Source of the DNA: Pseudonocardia alni | GTDB lineage: Bacteria > Actinomycetota > Actinomycetes > Mycobacteriales > Pseudonocardiaceae | NCBI RefSeq assembly: GCF_002813375.1 | Contig: NZ_PHUJ01000003.1 | Coordinates: forward strand, 5,146,001 to 5,210,000 | DNA: 64,000 nt | Reading direction: 5' to 3' | Made by a program: the position numbers and the translations under genes | Notes under the pieces: model-generated | What the model saw: the letters and a program-made list of their open reading frames with translations, nothing else | What the model was told of the DNA's origin: nothing | Database searches by the model: none | Part shown: positions 52,657 to 60,998 of the stretch, piece by piece | Layout: every line of letters begins with the position of its first letter | How positions within the stretch are numbered: position 1 is the first letter of the stretch

Positions 52657-53510
52657 GCAGCTCGTCCACCGAGGGGGTGGCGGCCAGCCGGGGCAGGACC
52701 CGGCGCTGCACCCGCTGCGCGACGCCCGGGCCCAGCTGCCCGTCCCCGACCCCGATGCGGCGCTCCGTGCGGTCGGCCTCGACCCGGCGGCCGTCGGGGG
52801 GCTGCGGCCCGACCGGCTCTCCGGGGGCCAGGCCCGCCGGGTCGCGCTCGCCAGGGCGCTGGCAGGCGACCCCGCCCTGCTCGTGCTCGACGAGCCCACC
52901 GCGGGCCTCGATCCCGCCTCGACCGCCGTCGTCGTCGAGCTGCTCCGGGCCCGCGGCGGCGTCACCCTCGTCGTCACCCACGACCCGGCCGTCGCCGCGG
53001 TCGCCGACCGGGTCGTGCGGGTGGGCGCCCCCGCGCCGCCGCCGTCCCCGGCCGGTCCGCCGCCGTCCGGGGCAGGAGCACGGCCGTCGCCCACCGCGGT
53101 ACCGGTCCTCGACGCGCGGCACGTCACCACGGCCGTCCCCGGGGCCGCCGCGGACGTGGTCGTTCCCGTGCGGCCCGGCGGGCTGACCGTGGTCACCGGG
53201 CCGTCCGGCTGCGGCAAGACCACCCTGCTCCGGGCACTGGCCGGGGTGCGGCCGGGGGGCACCCTCGCACTGGCCGGTGCCGCCACGCCGTGGCCGGTGG
53301 GTGACCGCACCCCGGGCGTCGTCGCGCTGGTCGGGCAGCACCCCGTCCACGAGCTCAACCCGGCCCGCACCGCGGGGGCCGCCGTCGCCCGCCCGCTGCG
53401 CCGGCTCCATGGCCTGTCCGCCGCCGGCGCCCGCGCCGAGGCGGTCCGGCTGCTGGGCGCGGTCGGCCTGCCGCCCGACGTGGCGGGACGGCGCCCGGCG
53501 GCGCTGTCCT
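52657..53510 (+). pseudogene. Two-domain ABC transporter ATPase, truncated at both ends
   Basis: The first domain begins at its Q-loop (GQDPALHPLRDAR), followed by LSGGQARRVALARALAG and Walker B LLVLDEPTAGLDP, then VTHDPAV; its Walker A is missing. The second domain has Walker A GPSGCGKTTLLRALAGV and a Q-loop at VGQHPVHELNPART. It breaks off at GRRPAALS, just before its own signature motif. Two ATPase domains in one chain with QDP...LNP loops resemble DppDF/nickel-peptide-type importers. The 5' break falls right after the terminator at 52645 and the 3' break runs into methyltransferase sequence in another frame. Confidence 0.72.
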
Positions 53511-53625
53511 GCTCGACCCGGACGACCCCGAGCTGCTGGCGGTCGCCCGGCCCGCCGCCGCGGCCGCCCGGCCCGCCGCCGGGCTGGCCGGCCCGGGCCG
53601 GGCCCACGAGCCGTTCCCCGCGTTC

Positions 53626-54717
53626 GTGCGGAGCCGGGTCGGGCCGCTCGCGCGGCGACTCACCGGCACCGACGCGACGGTCCTGCTGCCCGTCGCCGGG
53701 CCGGACGACGTCGCCGCGGCCGACGCCGCGGGCCGGGCCGCGCTGTCCGGCGGCGCACCGGCCGGCGACGCGGGCCCCGCCGACGCGGTCGCCCGGCTCG
53801 ACGCCGTCGCGCTGCGTGCCATGGCCTCGGTGTTCGACGCGGGGGACCCCGACGTCGCCCCGCGGCACGCGTGGCTGGTGCGGCGGTGGCGGGCCGAGCT
53901 CGCCGCGCACGGCGACCCCGGGCCGCAGCCGGACGGCGCGCTGCACGCGGCCTGCACCGACCTGGGCTACCCGCCCGCGATGGTCGAGTTCTTCGCCGCC
54001 GCCATGGCCCACCTGCCCGAGCTGCTGCGCGACGAGGTGCCGCTGCAGGCGCTGCTGTTCCCCGACGGCGAGATCGCCACCGCCCTGGCGAGCTACCAGG
54101 ACAACACGATCAACACCTACCTCAACGGGGCGCTGGCCCACCTCGCCGCGACCACCGCACGGACCCGGGCGGAGCCGCTGCGCGTCCTGGAGCTGGGCGT
54201 CGGCGTCGGCGGCAGCACCCGCGCCGTCCTCGACGGCCTGGGGGAGGCGCCGGTCGACTACCTGTTCACCGACGTCTCACGGTTCTTCCTCGACCTGGCC
54301 GCGACCCGGTTCCCCGGGGTGCGGACCGCGCTGCTCGACGTCACCACCGACCTGGCCGCCCACGACGGCCGACACGACCTCGTCGTCGCGGCGAACGTCC
54401 TGCACAACGCCGTCGACGTCCGCGCGACGCTCGCCGCCCTCCGCGGGGTGCTGGCCCCCGGCGGGGTGCTCGCCCTGGTCGAGTCGACCCGCGAGCACCT
54501 CCCGGCGCTGGTGTCGATGCAGTTCCTCATGTCCGCGCGTCCGGGCGCGGCCGCCGCCGGCAGCGGGGACCTGCGCGCCGGCACCGACCGGATCTTCCTG
54601 ACCGAACGGCAGTGGTGGGCCGAGCTCGCCGCCGCTGGTCTACGGCCGGTCGCGGCGCTGCCCCGTGACACGGACCCGCTGCGGGCGCTGGGGCAGCAGC
54701 TGCTGGTGGCGACGTAG
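53626..54717 (+). CDS. SAM-dependent methyltransferase, possibly 5'-truncated
   Basis: 363 residues from a GTG. An N-terminal helical region (MASVFDAGDPDVAPRHAWLV, then YPPAMVEFFAAAMAHLPELL) precedes a class I methyltransferase domain with motif I LELGVGVGGSTRAVLDGL, FTDVSRFFLDLA, LLDVTTDL and NVLHNAVDV. It resembles methyltransferase domains of siderophore-type NRPSs. In-frame coding-like sequence (LLDPDDPELLAVARPAA onward) extends upstream to about 53508, directly against the truncated ABC gene, so the native start may have been lost in a deletion. Expression from the internal GTG is uncertain. The gap to the ABC break contains no ribosome site. Confidence 0.65.
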   Translation: MRSRVGPLARRLTGTDATVLLPVAGPDDVAAADAAGRAALSGGAPAGDAGPADAVARLDAVALRAMASVFDAGDPDVAPRHAWLVRRWRAELAAHGDPGPQPDGALHAACTDLGYPPAMVEFFAAAMAHLPELLRDEVPLQALLFPDGEIATALASYQDNTINTYLNGALAHLAATTARTRAEPLRVLELGVGVGGSTRAVLDGLGEAPVDYLFTDVSRFFLDLAATRFPGVRTALLDVTTDLAAHDGRHDLVVAANVLHNAVDVRATLAALRGVLAPGGVLALVESTREHLPALVSMQFLMSARPGAAAAGSGDLRAGTDRIFLTERQWWAELAAAGLRPVAALPRDTDPLRALGQQLLVAT

Positions 54718-54752
54718 TCACCCCGCCCCGGCGGCGGTACGGCGCGGTGCGG

Positions 54753-54917
54753 TCACTTCTTCGCGCAGACGCACCCCTGCGAGGACCCACCCGCGATCTT
54801 CGCCGAGCAGAACCTCCGGTCGATCGCGTCGTGATCCTCCCAGGGGTGCGGGCAGACCGGGCACAGCTCGTCCGGGGTGGTGTCGCGTGAGGCGGTCGAG
54901 GGGGTCGGGTCGTCCAT
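54753..54917 (-). CDS. RGCVC-type small cysteine-rich protein
   Basis: 54 residues starting MDDPTPST. Cysteines occur as CPVCPHPWEDHDAI, RRFC and a C-terminal QGCVC, with two histidines between, a pattern that could bind zinc. It resembles short actinobacterial proteins annotated for their terminal RGCVC motif; here the Arg is Gln and two lysines follow. The role is unknown. It lies 50 bp downstream of the desaturase on the same strand and is preceded by GAAGGAG. Confidence 0.65.
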   Translation of the reverse strand: MDDPTPSTASRDTTPDELCPVCPHPWEDHDAIDRRFCSAKIAGGSSQGCVCAKK

Positions 54918-54967
54918 GCTGATGGTTCTCCTTCGGGGTTGTCGCCCCGAGCGGACCCGGGGACGGG

Positions 54968-56017
54968 TCAGTCGGCCGGTGGCCCGGTGGGTCGCCGCAG
55001 CGGGGCGCCGACCTCGTGCAGGTGGCGGAGGACCTCGGCGTAGGAACGCAGGGGACCGGTCCGGGTGTAGGGCAGGCCGTGGGTGGTGCAGAACTCCTGC
55101 ACGATCGGCTGAGCGCGGCGCAGGTGCGGGCGCGGCATCCGGGGGAACAGGTGGTGCTCGATCTGGTAGTTCAGGCCGCCCAGCGCGACGTCGAGCACCC
55201 GGCCGCCGAGCACGTTGCGCGAGGTCAGCACCTGCTTGTGCAGGTGGTCCAGTCGCCGTCCCGCCGGGATGACCGGCATCCCCTTGTGGTTCGGAGCGAA
55301 CGCCAGACCCATGTACACCCCCCAGAGCCCCTGGTGCACGACGACGAACGCGACGGCCTGCACCGGCGCGAGGACCCAGAACACCGCCCCCAGGTACCCG
55401 ACGGCGTGCGCGACGAACAACGCCGCCTCCAGCCGCGGGCGGGGGACCTCTCGACGCAGGATCGCCCGGACGGCGGTGAGGTGCAGGCTCCACCCCTCCA
55501 GGAACAGCAGCGGGAGGAACAGGTACGCCTGGTGGCCGACCATCCATCGGACGGGGCCCCGCGTGGCGGCGGCCTGCTCGGGACTGAAGGCGAGCACCGG
55601 GATGTCGATGTCCGGGTCGTCGTCGGCGTGGTTGGGATGGGCGTGGTGTGCGGTGTGCTGGGTGACCCAGGCACCGTAGCTCAGCCCGACCAGCCCGCCG
55701 TGCAGGTAGCCGACGACGTCGTTGGCACGCCGGCCGGCGAAGATCTGACGGTGGCCCGCGTCGTGGCCGATGAAGGCCAGCTGCGTGGTCACGACCGCGA
55801 AGAACACCGCTAGCAGCAGCTGCCACCAGGACGGGCCGAGCCACACGAACAGCGTGAGGCCGCCGGCGAGCAGGACCGCGTTCGCCGCGAACAGGAGCAG
55901 GTAGGTGCGACGGGCCTCCTGCAGCAGACCCGCCCCGGACACCAGGGCGGCCAGCTCGCCGAACCCGCCCGCCGTCGTCGGACGGGGGGACGTGCCGGTG
56001 GGTGGGGACGTAGTCAT
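54968..56017 (-). CDS. Membrane fatty acid desaturase
   Basis: 349 residues. The three histidine boxes that bind the di-iron centre are HDAGH, HTAHH and QIEHHLFP. Paired hydrophobic segments lie before the first and after the second box. Layout and the QIEHHLFP form match acyl-lipid or acyl-CoA delta-6/linoleoyl-type desaturases of actinobacteria. It would introduce a double bond using O2 and electrons from a ferredoxin or reductase encoded elsewhere. The ATG at 56015-56017 follows GGAGAG; the open frame extends to 56185 but the added residues are arginine-rich and not conserved. Confidence 0.85.
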   Translation of the reverse strand: MTTSPPTGTSPRPTTAGGFGELAALVSGAGLLQEARRTYLLLFAANAVLLAGGLTLFVWLGPSWWQLLLAVFFAVVTTQLAFIGHDAGHRQIFAGRRANDVVGYLHGGLVGLSYGAWVTQHTAHHAHPNHADDDPDIDIPVLAFSPEQAAATRGPVRWMVGHQAYLFLPLLFLEGWSLHLTAVRAILRREVPRPRLEAALFVAHAVGYLGAVFWVLAPVQAVAFVVVHQGLWGVYMGLAFAPNHKGMPVIPAGRRLDHLHKQVLTSRNVLGGRVLDVALGGLNYQIEHHLFPRMPRPHLRRAQPIVQEFCTTHGLPYTRTGPLRSYAEVLRHLHEVGAPLRRPTGPPAD

Positions 56018-56380
56018 GCGAGCTCTCCGGTCGACCCTCGGGACACGGGACGGGCGGTCCTCACGACCGCACGGCTCACGCGTCGGAACGAGCCGCCGAG
56101 ACAGCGACCACGCGACCCTGGCCGGTGCGGGAACGGCCGGAACCGCACCACGGGACGGCACGGTCGCGCCTCCGTAATGTGACACACGGGTCGCCGGGCC
56201 GCACGCCCACGCCCGGTCGCAGCTCGGCCGGGAGCCTCCTCAGGAGCCGGGCCGGAAGGCGCGGCGGGCCGCCGCCGACGGGGCAGCCCTGCGGCGCTCG
56301 TGCACCGCGGCGGCGTCGGCCGGGTCGGCGGTGATCGTCGGGGAGGCGGGGGGCCAGGCCGGTGACGGCCCGGCCGGCGC
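56018..56380. other. Gene-free stretch upstream of the desaturase
   Basis: No recognisable coding sequence on either strand. It should carry the desaturase promoter. The stretch directly follows the CydA-SDR chimera and may be the remains of deleted sequence. Confidence 0.5.
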
Positions 56381-57199
56381 TCAGCGCTGCCGGACCGGCC
56401 GGACGAGGATCTCGTTGACGTCGATCTCGGGGGAGGTGCCGACCGCGTAGGCGACGGCGTCGGCGACGGCCTCCGGTGCGATCGCGTGCCTGCGGTAGGC
56501 GGCCATGGCGTCGCGGGCGGTCGGGTCGGTGATGCCGGCGGCGAGCTCGGAGGTCACGACACCGGGGGCCACCTCGCCGTCCCAGGTGCCGGTGGCCAGG
56601 AACGACAGCAGCCGTGGCACCCGCGGGCTCCACAGCTCCCGGGTGCCGTCGAGCGAGCCGATGGTGAACACCGAGAACGACGCCGGCGCGACGGTGTCGT
56701 AGAGCGCCTCCGCCGCGGCCATCTTCATCGGCTGCTGCTGGGTCATCAGCCGGGCCTGCAGGTCCCCGGTGAGGACGACGCCGAGGCTCCCGGCGAGCGT
56801 CGTCCACAGCCCGACCCGGATGGAGGGGTGGAACACCTCCCGGTGGCGGCCGCGCACCAGGTTCCAGGCGCTGATCGCGACGAGGAACATCCCAAAGGCG
56901 AGCAGTCCCTCGATCGCCAGCGGGGCACCGAAGACGTCGCCGGCGAAGCGGCTGTAGTCGCTCCAGTTCATCCCGAACTGGAACTCCTGCACGATGCCGG
57001 TGACGACGCCCATCGCGAAGTTGATCAGGAACAGCTTCCCCCAGAACTTCGTGGCGCGGAGCCAGCGCTCGTCGCGGGTGGCGTACCAGGTGGTCTGCAG
57101 GCCCGCGACGAGCAGGGACAGACCGATCGTCAGCGGGACGAACTGGAAGTGGTAGACGGTGGTGATCGCGAACTGCCACCGCGCGAGGTCGAGGTCCAT
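56381..57199 (-). pseudogene. Chimeric relic: CydA with internal deletion fused to an SDR tail
   Basis: Open frame of 272 codons. Residues 1-102 are the start of cytochrome bd oxidase subunit I (WQFAITTVYHFQFVPLTIGL with heme ligand His at 17, KFWGKLF, GDVFGAPLAIEGLLAF). Residues 103-210 match CydA only from a point about 95 residues further on (GMFLVAISAWNL, TGDLQARLM, QQQPMKMAAAEA). The skipped part holds the FLES glutamates and a heme histidine. From 211 the sequence becomes an SDR C-terminus (APGVVTSELAAG, VADAVAYAVG, VNEILVRP). The product cannot be an oxidase; no cydB is present. Confidence 0.8.
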
Positions 57200-57310
57200 C
57201 ACGCCCTCCGGAGCCGGCGGGTCCCGTGTGGACCCGTCACCCGATCGTCGTCCGCGCCGGTGGACGGGGCTCCGGGCGAAGGGTGGTCCGCGGCCCACCG
57301 GAGGGCCCGC

Positions 57311-57336
57311 CGGCCCGGGACGAAGGTCCCGGGCCG
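57311..57336 (-). terminator. 11-bp stem-loop with GAAG loop
   Basis: CGGCCCGGGAC and GTCCCGGGCCG pair perfectly around GAAG, starting 10 bp beyond the stop of the minus-strand Acg-type gene. Its centre GGGAC-N4-GTCCC also resembles a DosR box, but position and stem strength favour a terminator. Confidence 0.75.
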
Positions 57337-57346
57337 GTGCTCCGGG

Positions 57347-58351
57347 TCAGCCCGGGTCGATCAGGTCGGCGGCCGGGCGCCGCGGAGTCGCCGGGACGGG
57401 GACCCCGTGGCCCAGGCGCAGGACGACCTGCGGGGGCCGGTCCCGGGCGAGCGAGCGGCGCACCCGTTCCCGCACGTCGGGGACCTCCACCAGCTGGGAC
57501 ACCGGCGAGGCCGACAGGCCCTCGGCGGTCGCGGTCAGCAGTACCCGCGCCAGGGCCTCGCCGGCGCGCAGGTCGTCGCGGGGGCCGTCGAGGTGCGAGG
57601 TCAGCACCGCGATCAGCGGCGCCGACTCGAACGCGGCCGGCGCGGGCCGCGGGTGGGCGGGGCCGCCGAAGTCCCGGGTCACCCACGGGTGGTTCGGGGC
57701 CGGCAGCGGTCCGCCCGCGGAGGCGGGAACACCGTCGTCGTGGCCGCCGTGCCGCCCGGTCCAGGCCGCCATCTCCGCGACGAAGGCGGGGTCGGCGGAC
57801 TGGCGGGCGTGCGCCTCGCGGGCGAGGCGGCCCAGTACGGCGAGGTCGTCCGGGTCGGTCACCAGCTGCAGCCAGGCGCCCTCCTCGTAGGCGGCGCGGG
57901 TGAGCGCGGTGCGGGTCGGGGCCGGCACCGGGACGTCGGAGAACGGTCGCCGGTTCGTGTGCCGGCGCGGCACCGCCTCCAGCAGCCGTCGCTGCTCGGG
58001 GGTGGGCGGCATCGTCGCGCCGCGACGGACCACCGCCAGCAGCTCCGGGTCCGACGGGTCGGGGAGGCGGGTGACGAGCGGGCGGATCCCGGCCCCGGTC
58101 AGCGCGAGACGCAGCGAGTACAGCGCCGCCCCGCAGCCGATCCGCAGCTCGCGGTCGGTCGGGTCGGCGACCGGCAGCCGTCGCGCGGGGTCGGCCCGCA
58201 GCTCGACGTGGTCGGCGCCGGTCCGGAACCGCCACGGCTGGGCGTTGTGCAGCGACGGCGCCCGACCCGCCGTGGCCAGCACCCGGGCGGTCGTCGCGGC
58301 GTCGAGACCGAGGATCGGGGTGACCGGCGCGTCCGCACCGACGGTGTCCAT
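57347..58351 (-). CDS. Acg-family FMN-binding nitroreductase-like protein (1)
   Basis: 334 residues of the Acg/Rv2032 family, nitroreductase fold with two fused half-domains. RAPSLHNAQPWRFR is the N-terminal flavin-site motif, PRRHTNRRPFSDVPVP the central one, and VLTSHLDGPRDDLRAGEALARVLL and TAEGLSASPVSQ follow. Mycobacterial members bind FMN but lack space for normal catalysis and are strongly DosR-induced; they are thought to store or sequester flavin. The ATG follows GGAAGGAC. A box at 58431-58444 sits in the divergent promoter shared with the histidine kinase. Confidence 0.88.
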   Translation of the reverse strand: MDTVGADAPVTPILGLDAATTARVLATAGRAPSLHNAQPWRFRTGADHVELRADPARRLPVADPTDRELRIGCGAALYSLRLALTGAGIRPLVTRLPDPSDPELLAVVRRGATMPPTPEQRRLLEAVPRRHTNRRPFSDVPVPAPTRTALTRAAYEEGAWLQLVTDPDDLAVLGRLAREAHARQSADPAFVAEMAAWTGRHGGHDDGVPASAGGPLPAPNHPWVTRDFGGPAHPRPAPAAFESAPLIAVLTSHLDGPRDDLRAGEALARVLLTATAEGLSASPVSQLVEVPDVRERVRRSLARDRPPQVVLRLGHGVPVPATPRRPAADLIDPG

Positions 58352-58430
58352 GATGTGCGTCCTTCCCGGGACCGGGCGTTCACCGGTGCCTGCGGGGGCG
58401 ATGGTCGGCGCTGCCGGTTCCGGTCGGACA

Positions 58431-58444
58431 GGTGCGAAGGTCCC
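58431..58444. promoter_or_regulatory. DosR-type box between Acg-type gene and sensor kinase
   Basis: GGTGCGAAGGTCCC, 12 of 14 matches to GGGCCGAAGGTCCC (the reverse of the consensus). It lies 79 bp upstream of the Acg-type gene and 68 bp upstream of the kinase, positioned to serve both. Confidence 0.6.
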
Positions 58445-58512
58445 GGTCCTCGACGGCCGTATCGTCGGGGTGGGGCGGCCCGGGACGCGGCCTCCCCGGG
58501 GAGGCGGTGCCA

Positions 58513-60210
58513 GTGACGACCGACGACACCGGTGACGGGGCCGGGGAGATCTCCGGGATCCTGGCCGGGCTGCGCCTGGACCACCTCATCGCCGAGGTGC
58601 AGGAGCGTCTCGCCGAGATCGCCTCCACCCGGCGCCGGACGCAGCGGCTGCTCGACGCGGTGCTCGGGGTCGCGGCAGGCCTCGAGCTGGACACCACGCT
58701 GCAACGGATCGTGCAGTCCGCGGTCGACCTGGTCGACGCCCGCTACGGTGCGCTGGGGGTGCTCGCCCCGGACGGCAGCATCGCCCGCTTCATCGACGTC
58801 GGCCTGGACGAGGCGACCCGTACCGCGCTGGGGCGCCCGCCCGAGGGCCGTGGCCTGCTCGGCCAGCTGATCGCCGACCCCCGGCCGTTGCGCCTGCAGG
58901 ACCTGTCGACGCACCCGGCCTCCGTCGGCTTCCCGCCGCACCACCCGCCGATGCGCAGTTTCATCGGCGTCCCCGTGCGGGTCCGTGACGCCGTCTACGG
59001 CAACCTCTACCTCACCGAGAAGCGCACCGGCACCGAGTTCACCGCCGACGACGAGCTGATCCTGATGGCGCTCGCCGCCGCGGCCGGGATCGCCGTGCAG
59101 AACGCCGACCTGTTCGAACAGGGCCTGCTCCGGCAGCAGTGGCTGGAGGCGCTGGCCGAGATCCGCGGAGAGGTGCTGGCCGGAACCGGCGAGGCCGGCA
59201 CGCTCGCGCTCATCGCCCGGCGCAGCCTGGAGCTGTCCCGCGCCGACGGGACGCTGCTCGCGCTGGGCCCCGACCACGACGGCGGTTTCCGGGAGGGCGC
59301 GACCGCGGGCCGCCCGCCGCTCGTCGGCGGCCCGGAGAACGCACTCCTGCACCGGGCCGTCGAGCTCCGTCAGCCGGTCCTGGCCGACGTCTCCGAGGCC
59401 GCGGTCAGCGGTGACGGCGCCAGCGGGCCGGTGGTCGCAGTGCCGATGGGGGCCATGGCCCGGGTGAGCGGGGTCCTGGTCGCCCGCCGTGCCCCCGGCG
59501 ATCCGCCGTTCCGGCCGTCGGAGGTGCCGCTGCTGGTGTCGTTCGCGGAGCAGGCGGCGCTGGCCCTGGAGCTGGAGGAGAAGCAACGGACCCAGCGCGA
59601 GGTCGCGGTGCTCGCCGACCGCGACCGCATCGCCCGCGACCTGCACGACCACGTCATCCAACGGCTGTTCGCGGTCGGCCTCACGCTGCAGGGCTCGCTG
59701 CGCCGCCTCGGCGACGACCCCGCGGGCGGCGGCGTGCGCGAGCAGGTCGGTCAGGCCGTCGACGAGCTGGACCGCACGGTCCGCGAGATCCGCACCTCGA
59801 TCTTCGACCTGCACACCGCGGATCAGGAGGAGGGCGGTCTGCGGCGGCAGCTGCTCGACGTGGTCGCGCACGCGACGGCCGCATCGGGGATCGACGCGAC
59901 CGTCGATACCGCGGGACCGATCGACACCGTCGTGCCCGCGCAGGTCGGCGTGCACCTGCTGGCCGTGGTGCGCGAGGCCGTGTCGAACGCGGTCCGCCAC
60001 TCCGGTGCGAGCACGTTGCACGTGTCGGTGGACGCCGGGCAGGAGCTGACCGTGGAGGTCACCGACGACGGCTGCGGCATCGCGCCCACCGGCCGGCGCG
60101 GCGGACTGCGCAACCTCGCCGACCGGGCCGCCGAGCTCGGCGGCACCTCGGTCGCCGAGCATGTCGCGACCGGTGGCACCCGGCTGCGGTGGCGGGTCCC
60201 GCTGGACTGA
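58513..60210 (+). CDS. devS: DosS/DevS-like GAF sensor histidine kinase
   Basis: 565 residues. Two GAF domains (about 45-195 and 220-355) precede a HisKA_3 dimerisation domain with the phospho-acceptor H378 in ARDLHDHVIQ and an ATPase domain with DDGCGI. GAF-A contains HPASVGFPPHHPPMRSF; H144 aligns with the proximal heme histidine of mycobacterial DosS/DosT, so this should be a heme sensor of O2, NO or CO. No membrane segment. The start GTG at 58513 has GGGGAGG at 8 bp; the GTG six bases earlier is too close. The gene is convergent with dosR, with 5 bp between stops. Confidence 0.92.
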   Translation: MTTDDTGDGAGEISGILAGLRLDHLIAEVQERLAEIASTRRRTQRLLDAVLGVAAGLELDTTLQRIVQSAVDLVDARYGALGVLAPDGSIARFIDVGLDEATRTALGRPPEGRGLLGQLIADPRPLRLQDLSTHPASVGFPPHHPPMRSFIGVPVRVRDAVYGNLYLTEKRTGTEFTADDELILMALAAAAGIAVQNADLFEQGLLRQQWLEALAEIRGEVLAGTGEAGTLALIARRSLELSRADGTLLALGPDHDGGFREGATAGRPPLVGGPENALLHRAVELRQPVLADVSEAAVSGDGASGPVVAVPMGAMARVSGVLVARRAPGDPPFRPSEVPLLVSFAEQAALALELEEKQRTQREVAVLADRDRIARDLHDHVIQRLFAVGLTLQGSLRRLGDDPAGGGVREQVGQAVDELDRTVREIRTSIFDLHTADQEEGGLRRQLLDVVAHATAASGIDATVDTAGPIDTVVPAQVGVHLLAVVREAVSNAVRHSGASTLHVSVDAGQELTVEVTDDGCGIAPTGRRGGLRNLADRAAELGGTSVAEHVATGGTRLRWRVPLD

Positions 60211-60215
60211 GCGGG

Positions 60216-60866
60216 TCAGTGCCCGTGGCGGCGCTCGACCGCGTACACGGCGGCCTCGGTGCGCCGGGAGAACCCGAGCTTGTGCAGGATCGAGGACACG
60301 TAGTTCTTCACGGTCTTCTCGGCCAGGTGCAGGGTGGCGCCGATCTGACGGTTGGTGAGCCCGTCGGCGACGAGCCCGAGGATCCGCTGTTCCTGTGGGC
60401 TGAGGGTGTCGTAGCGGGGGTCGGCGTCGGCGTCGGAGCCGCCGGTGCGCAGCCGCTGCAGCACCGCGGCGGTCGCTCGCGGGTCGAGCAGTGAACCGCC
60501 GTCCGCGACCGTGCGCACGGCTCCCACGAGGTCGACGCCCGCGACCTGCTTGAGCAGGTACCCGGCGGCCCCGGCCATGATCGCGCCGAACAGTGCCTCG
60601 TCGTCGGAGTACGAGGTCAGCATCAGACAGGCCGGCGGTGGGACGACCGCGGAGCGCAGGTCGCGGCACACCGAGACGCCGTCGCCGTCGGGCAGCCGGA
60701 CGTCGAGCAGTGCGACGTCCGGGCGCAGGGCGGGGACGCGGGCGAGGGCCTGCGCCGCGGTCGCGGCCTCGCCGACGATCTCGATGTCGTCCTCCATGCC
60801 GAGCAGCTGGGCCAGCCCGCGGCGGACGATCTCGTGGTCGTCGAGCAGGAACACCGAGATCGTCAT
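60216..60866 (-). CDS. devR: DosR/DevR-like response regulator
   Basis: 216 residues of the NarL/LuxR type. Receiver domain with the phosphorylatable D55 in ALLDVRLPDGDG, acidic DD at 9-10, and a Lys in YLLKQV. The C-terminal HTH (LSPQEQRILGLVADGLTNRQIG, AEKTVKNYVSSIL) matches mycobacterial DosR, including the TVKNYV recognition helix. It should activate the boxed genes under hypoxia or NO after phosphotransfer from the convergent kinase. The ATG at 60864-60866 follows AGGAGG. A perfect box 65 bp upstream implies autoregulation. Confidence 0.93.
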   Translation of the reverse strand: MTISVFLLDDHEIVRRGLAQLLGMEDDIEIVGEAATAAQALARVPALRPDVALLDVRLPDGDGVSVCRDLRSAVVPPPACLMLTSYSDDEALFGAIMAGAAGYLLKQVAGVDLVGAVRTVADGGSLLDPRATAAVLQRLRTGGSDADADPRYDTLSPQEQRILGLVADGLTNRQIGATLHLAEKTVKNYVSSILHKLGFSRRTEAAVYAVERRHGH

Positions 60867-60930
60867 CGTCGTCCTCCTGGGCCGGGTCGTCGTCGGACCG
60901 AGGCTAACCGGCGTTCCGGGCACACCGGGC

Positions 60931-60944
60931 GGGCCGAAGGTCCC
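60931..60944. promoter_or_regulatory. DosR-type box (14/14) upstream of dosR
   Basis: GGGCCGAAGGTCCC, the exact reverse complement of the site at 25923-25936. It starts 65 bp upstream of the response regulator start, as expected for positive autoregulation. Confidence 0.7.
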
Positions 60945-60998
60945 GGCGCCCGGGTGCTCCCCGTCACCGGGACGCCGGCGCGGCAGCCGGTGCGGCGG

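Noticed and set aside
47699..56185. Treating the decay zone as a mobile element or integrative island
   Set aside because: There is no integrase, no flanking repeat and no composition shift; the lesions look like local deletions and indels.
57273..57286. CGGGCGAAGGGTGG as a DosR-type box in front of the CydA relic
   Set aside because: Only 8 of 14 positions match the consensus, which is not above expectation in this composition.
57317..57330. GGGACGAAGGTCCC as a DosR-type box
   Set aside because: It matches 13 of 14 positions and is palindromic, but it is the core of a strong hairpin right after a stop codon, so terminator function explains it. A double role cannot be excluded.
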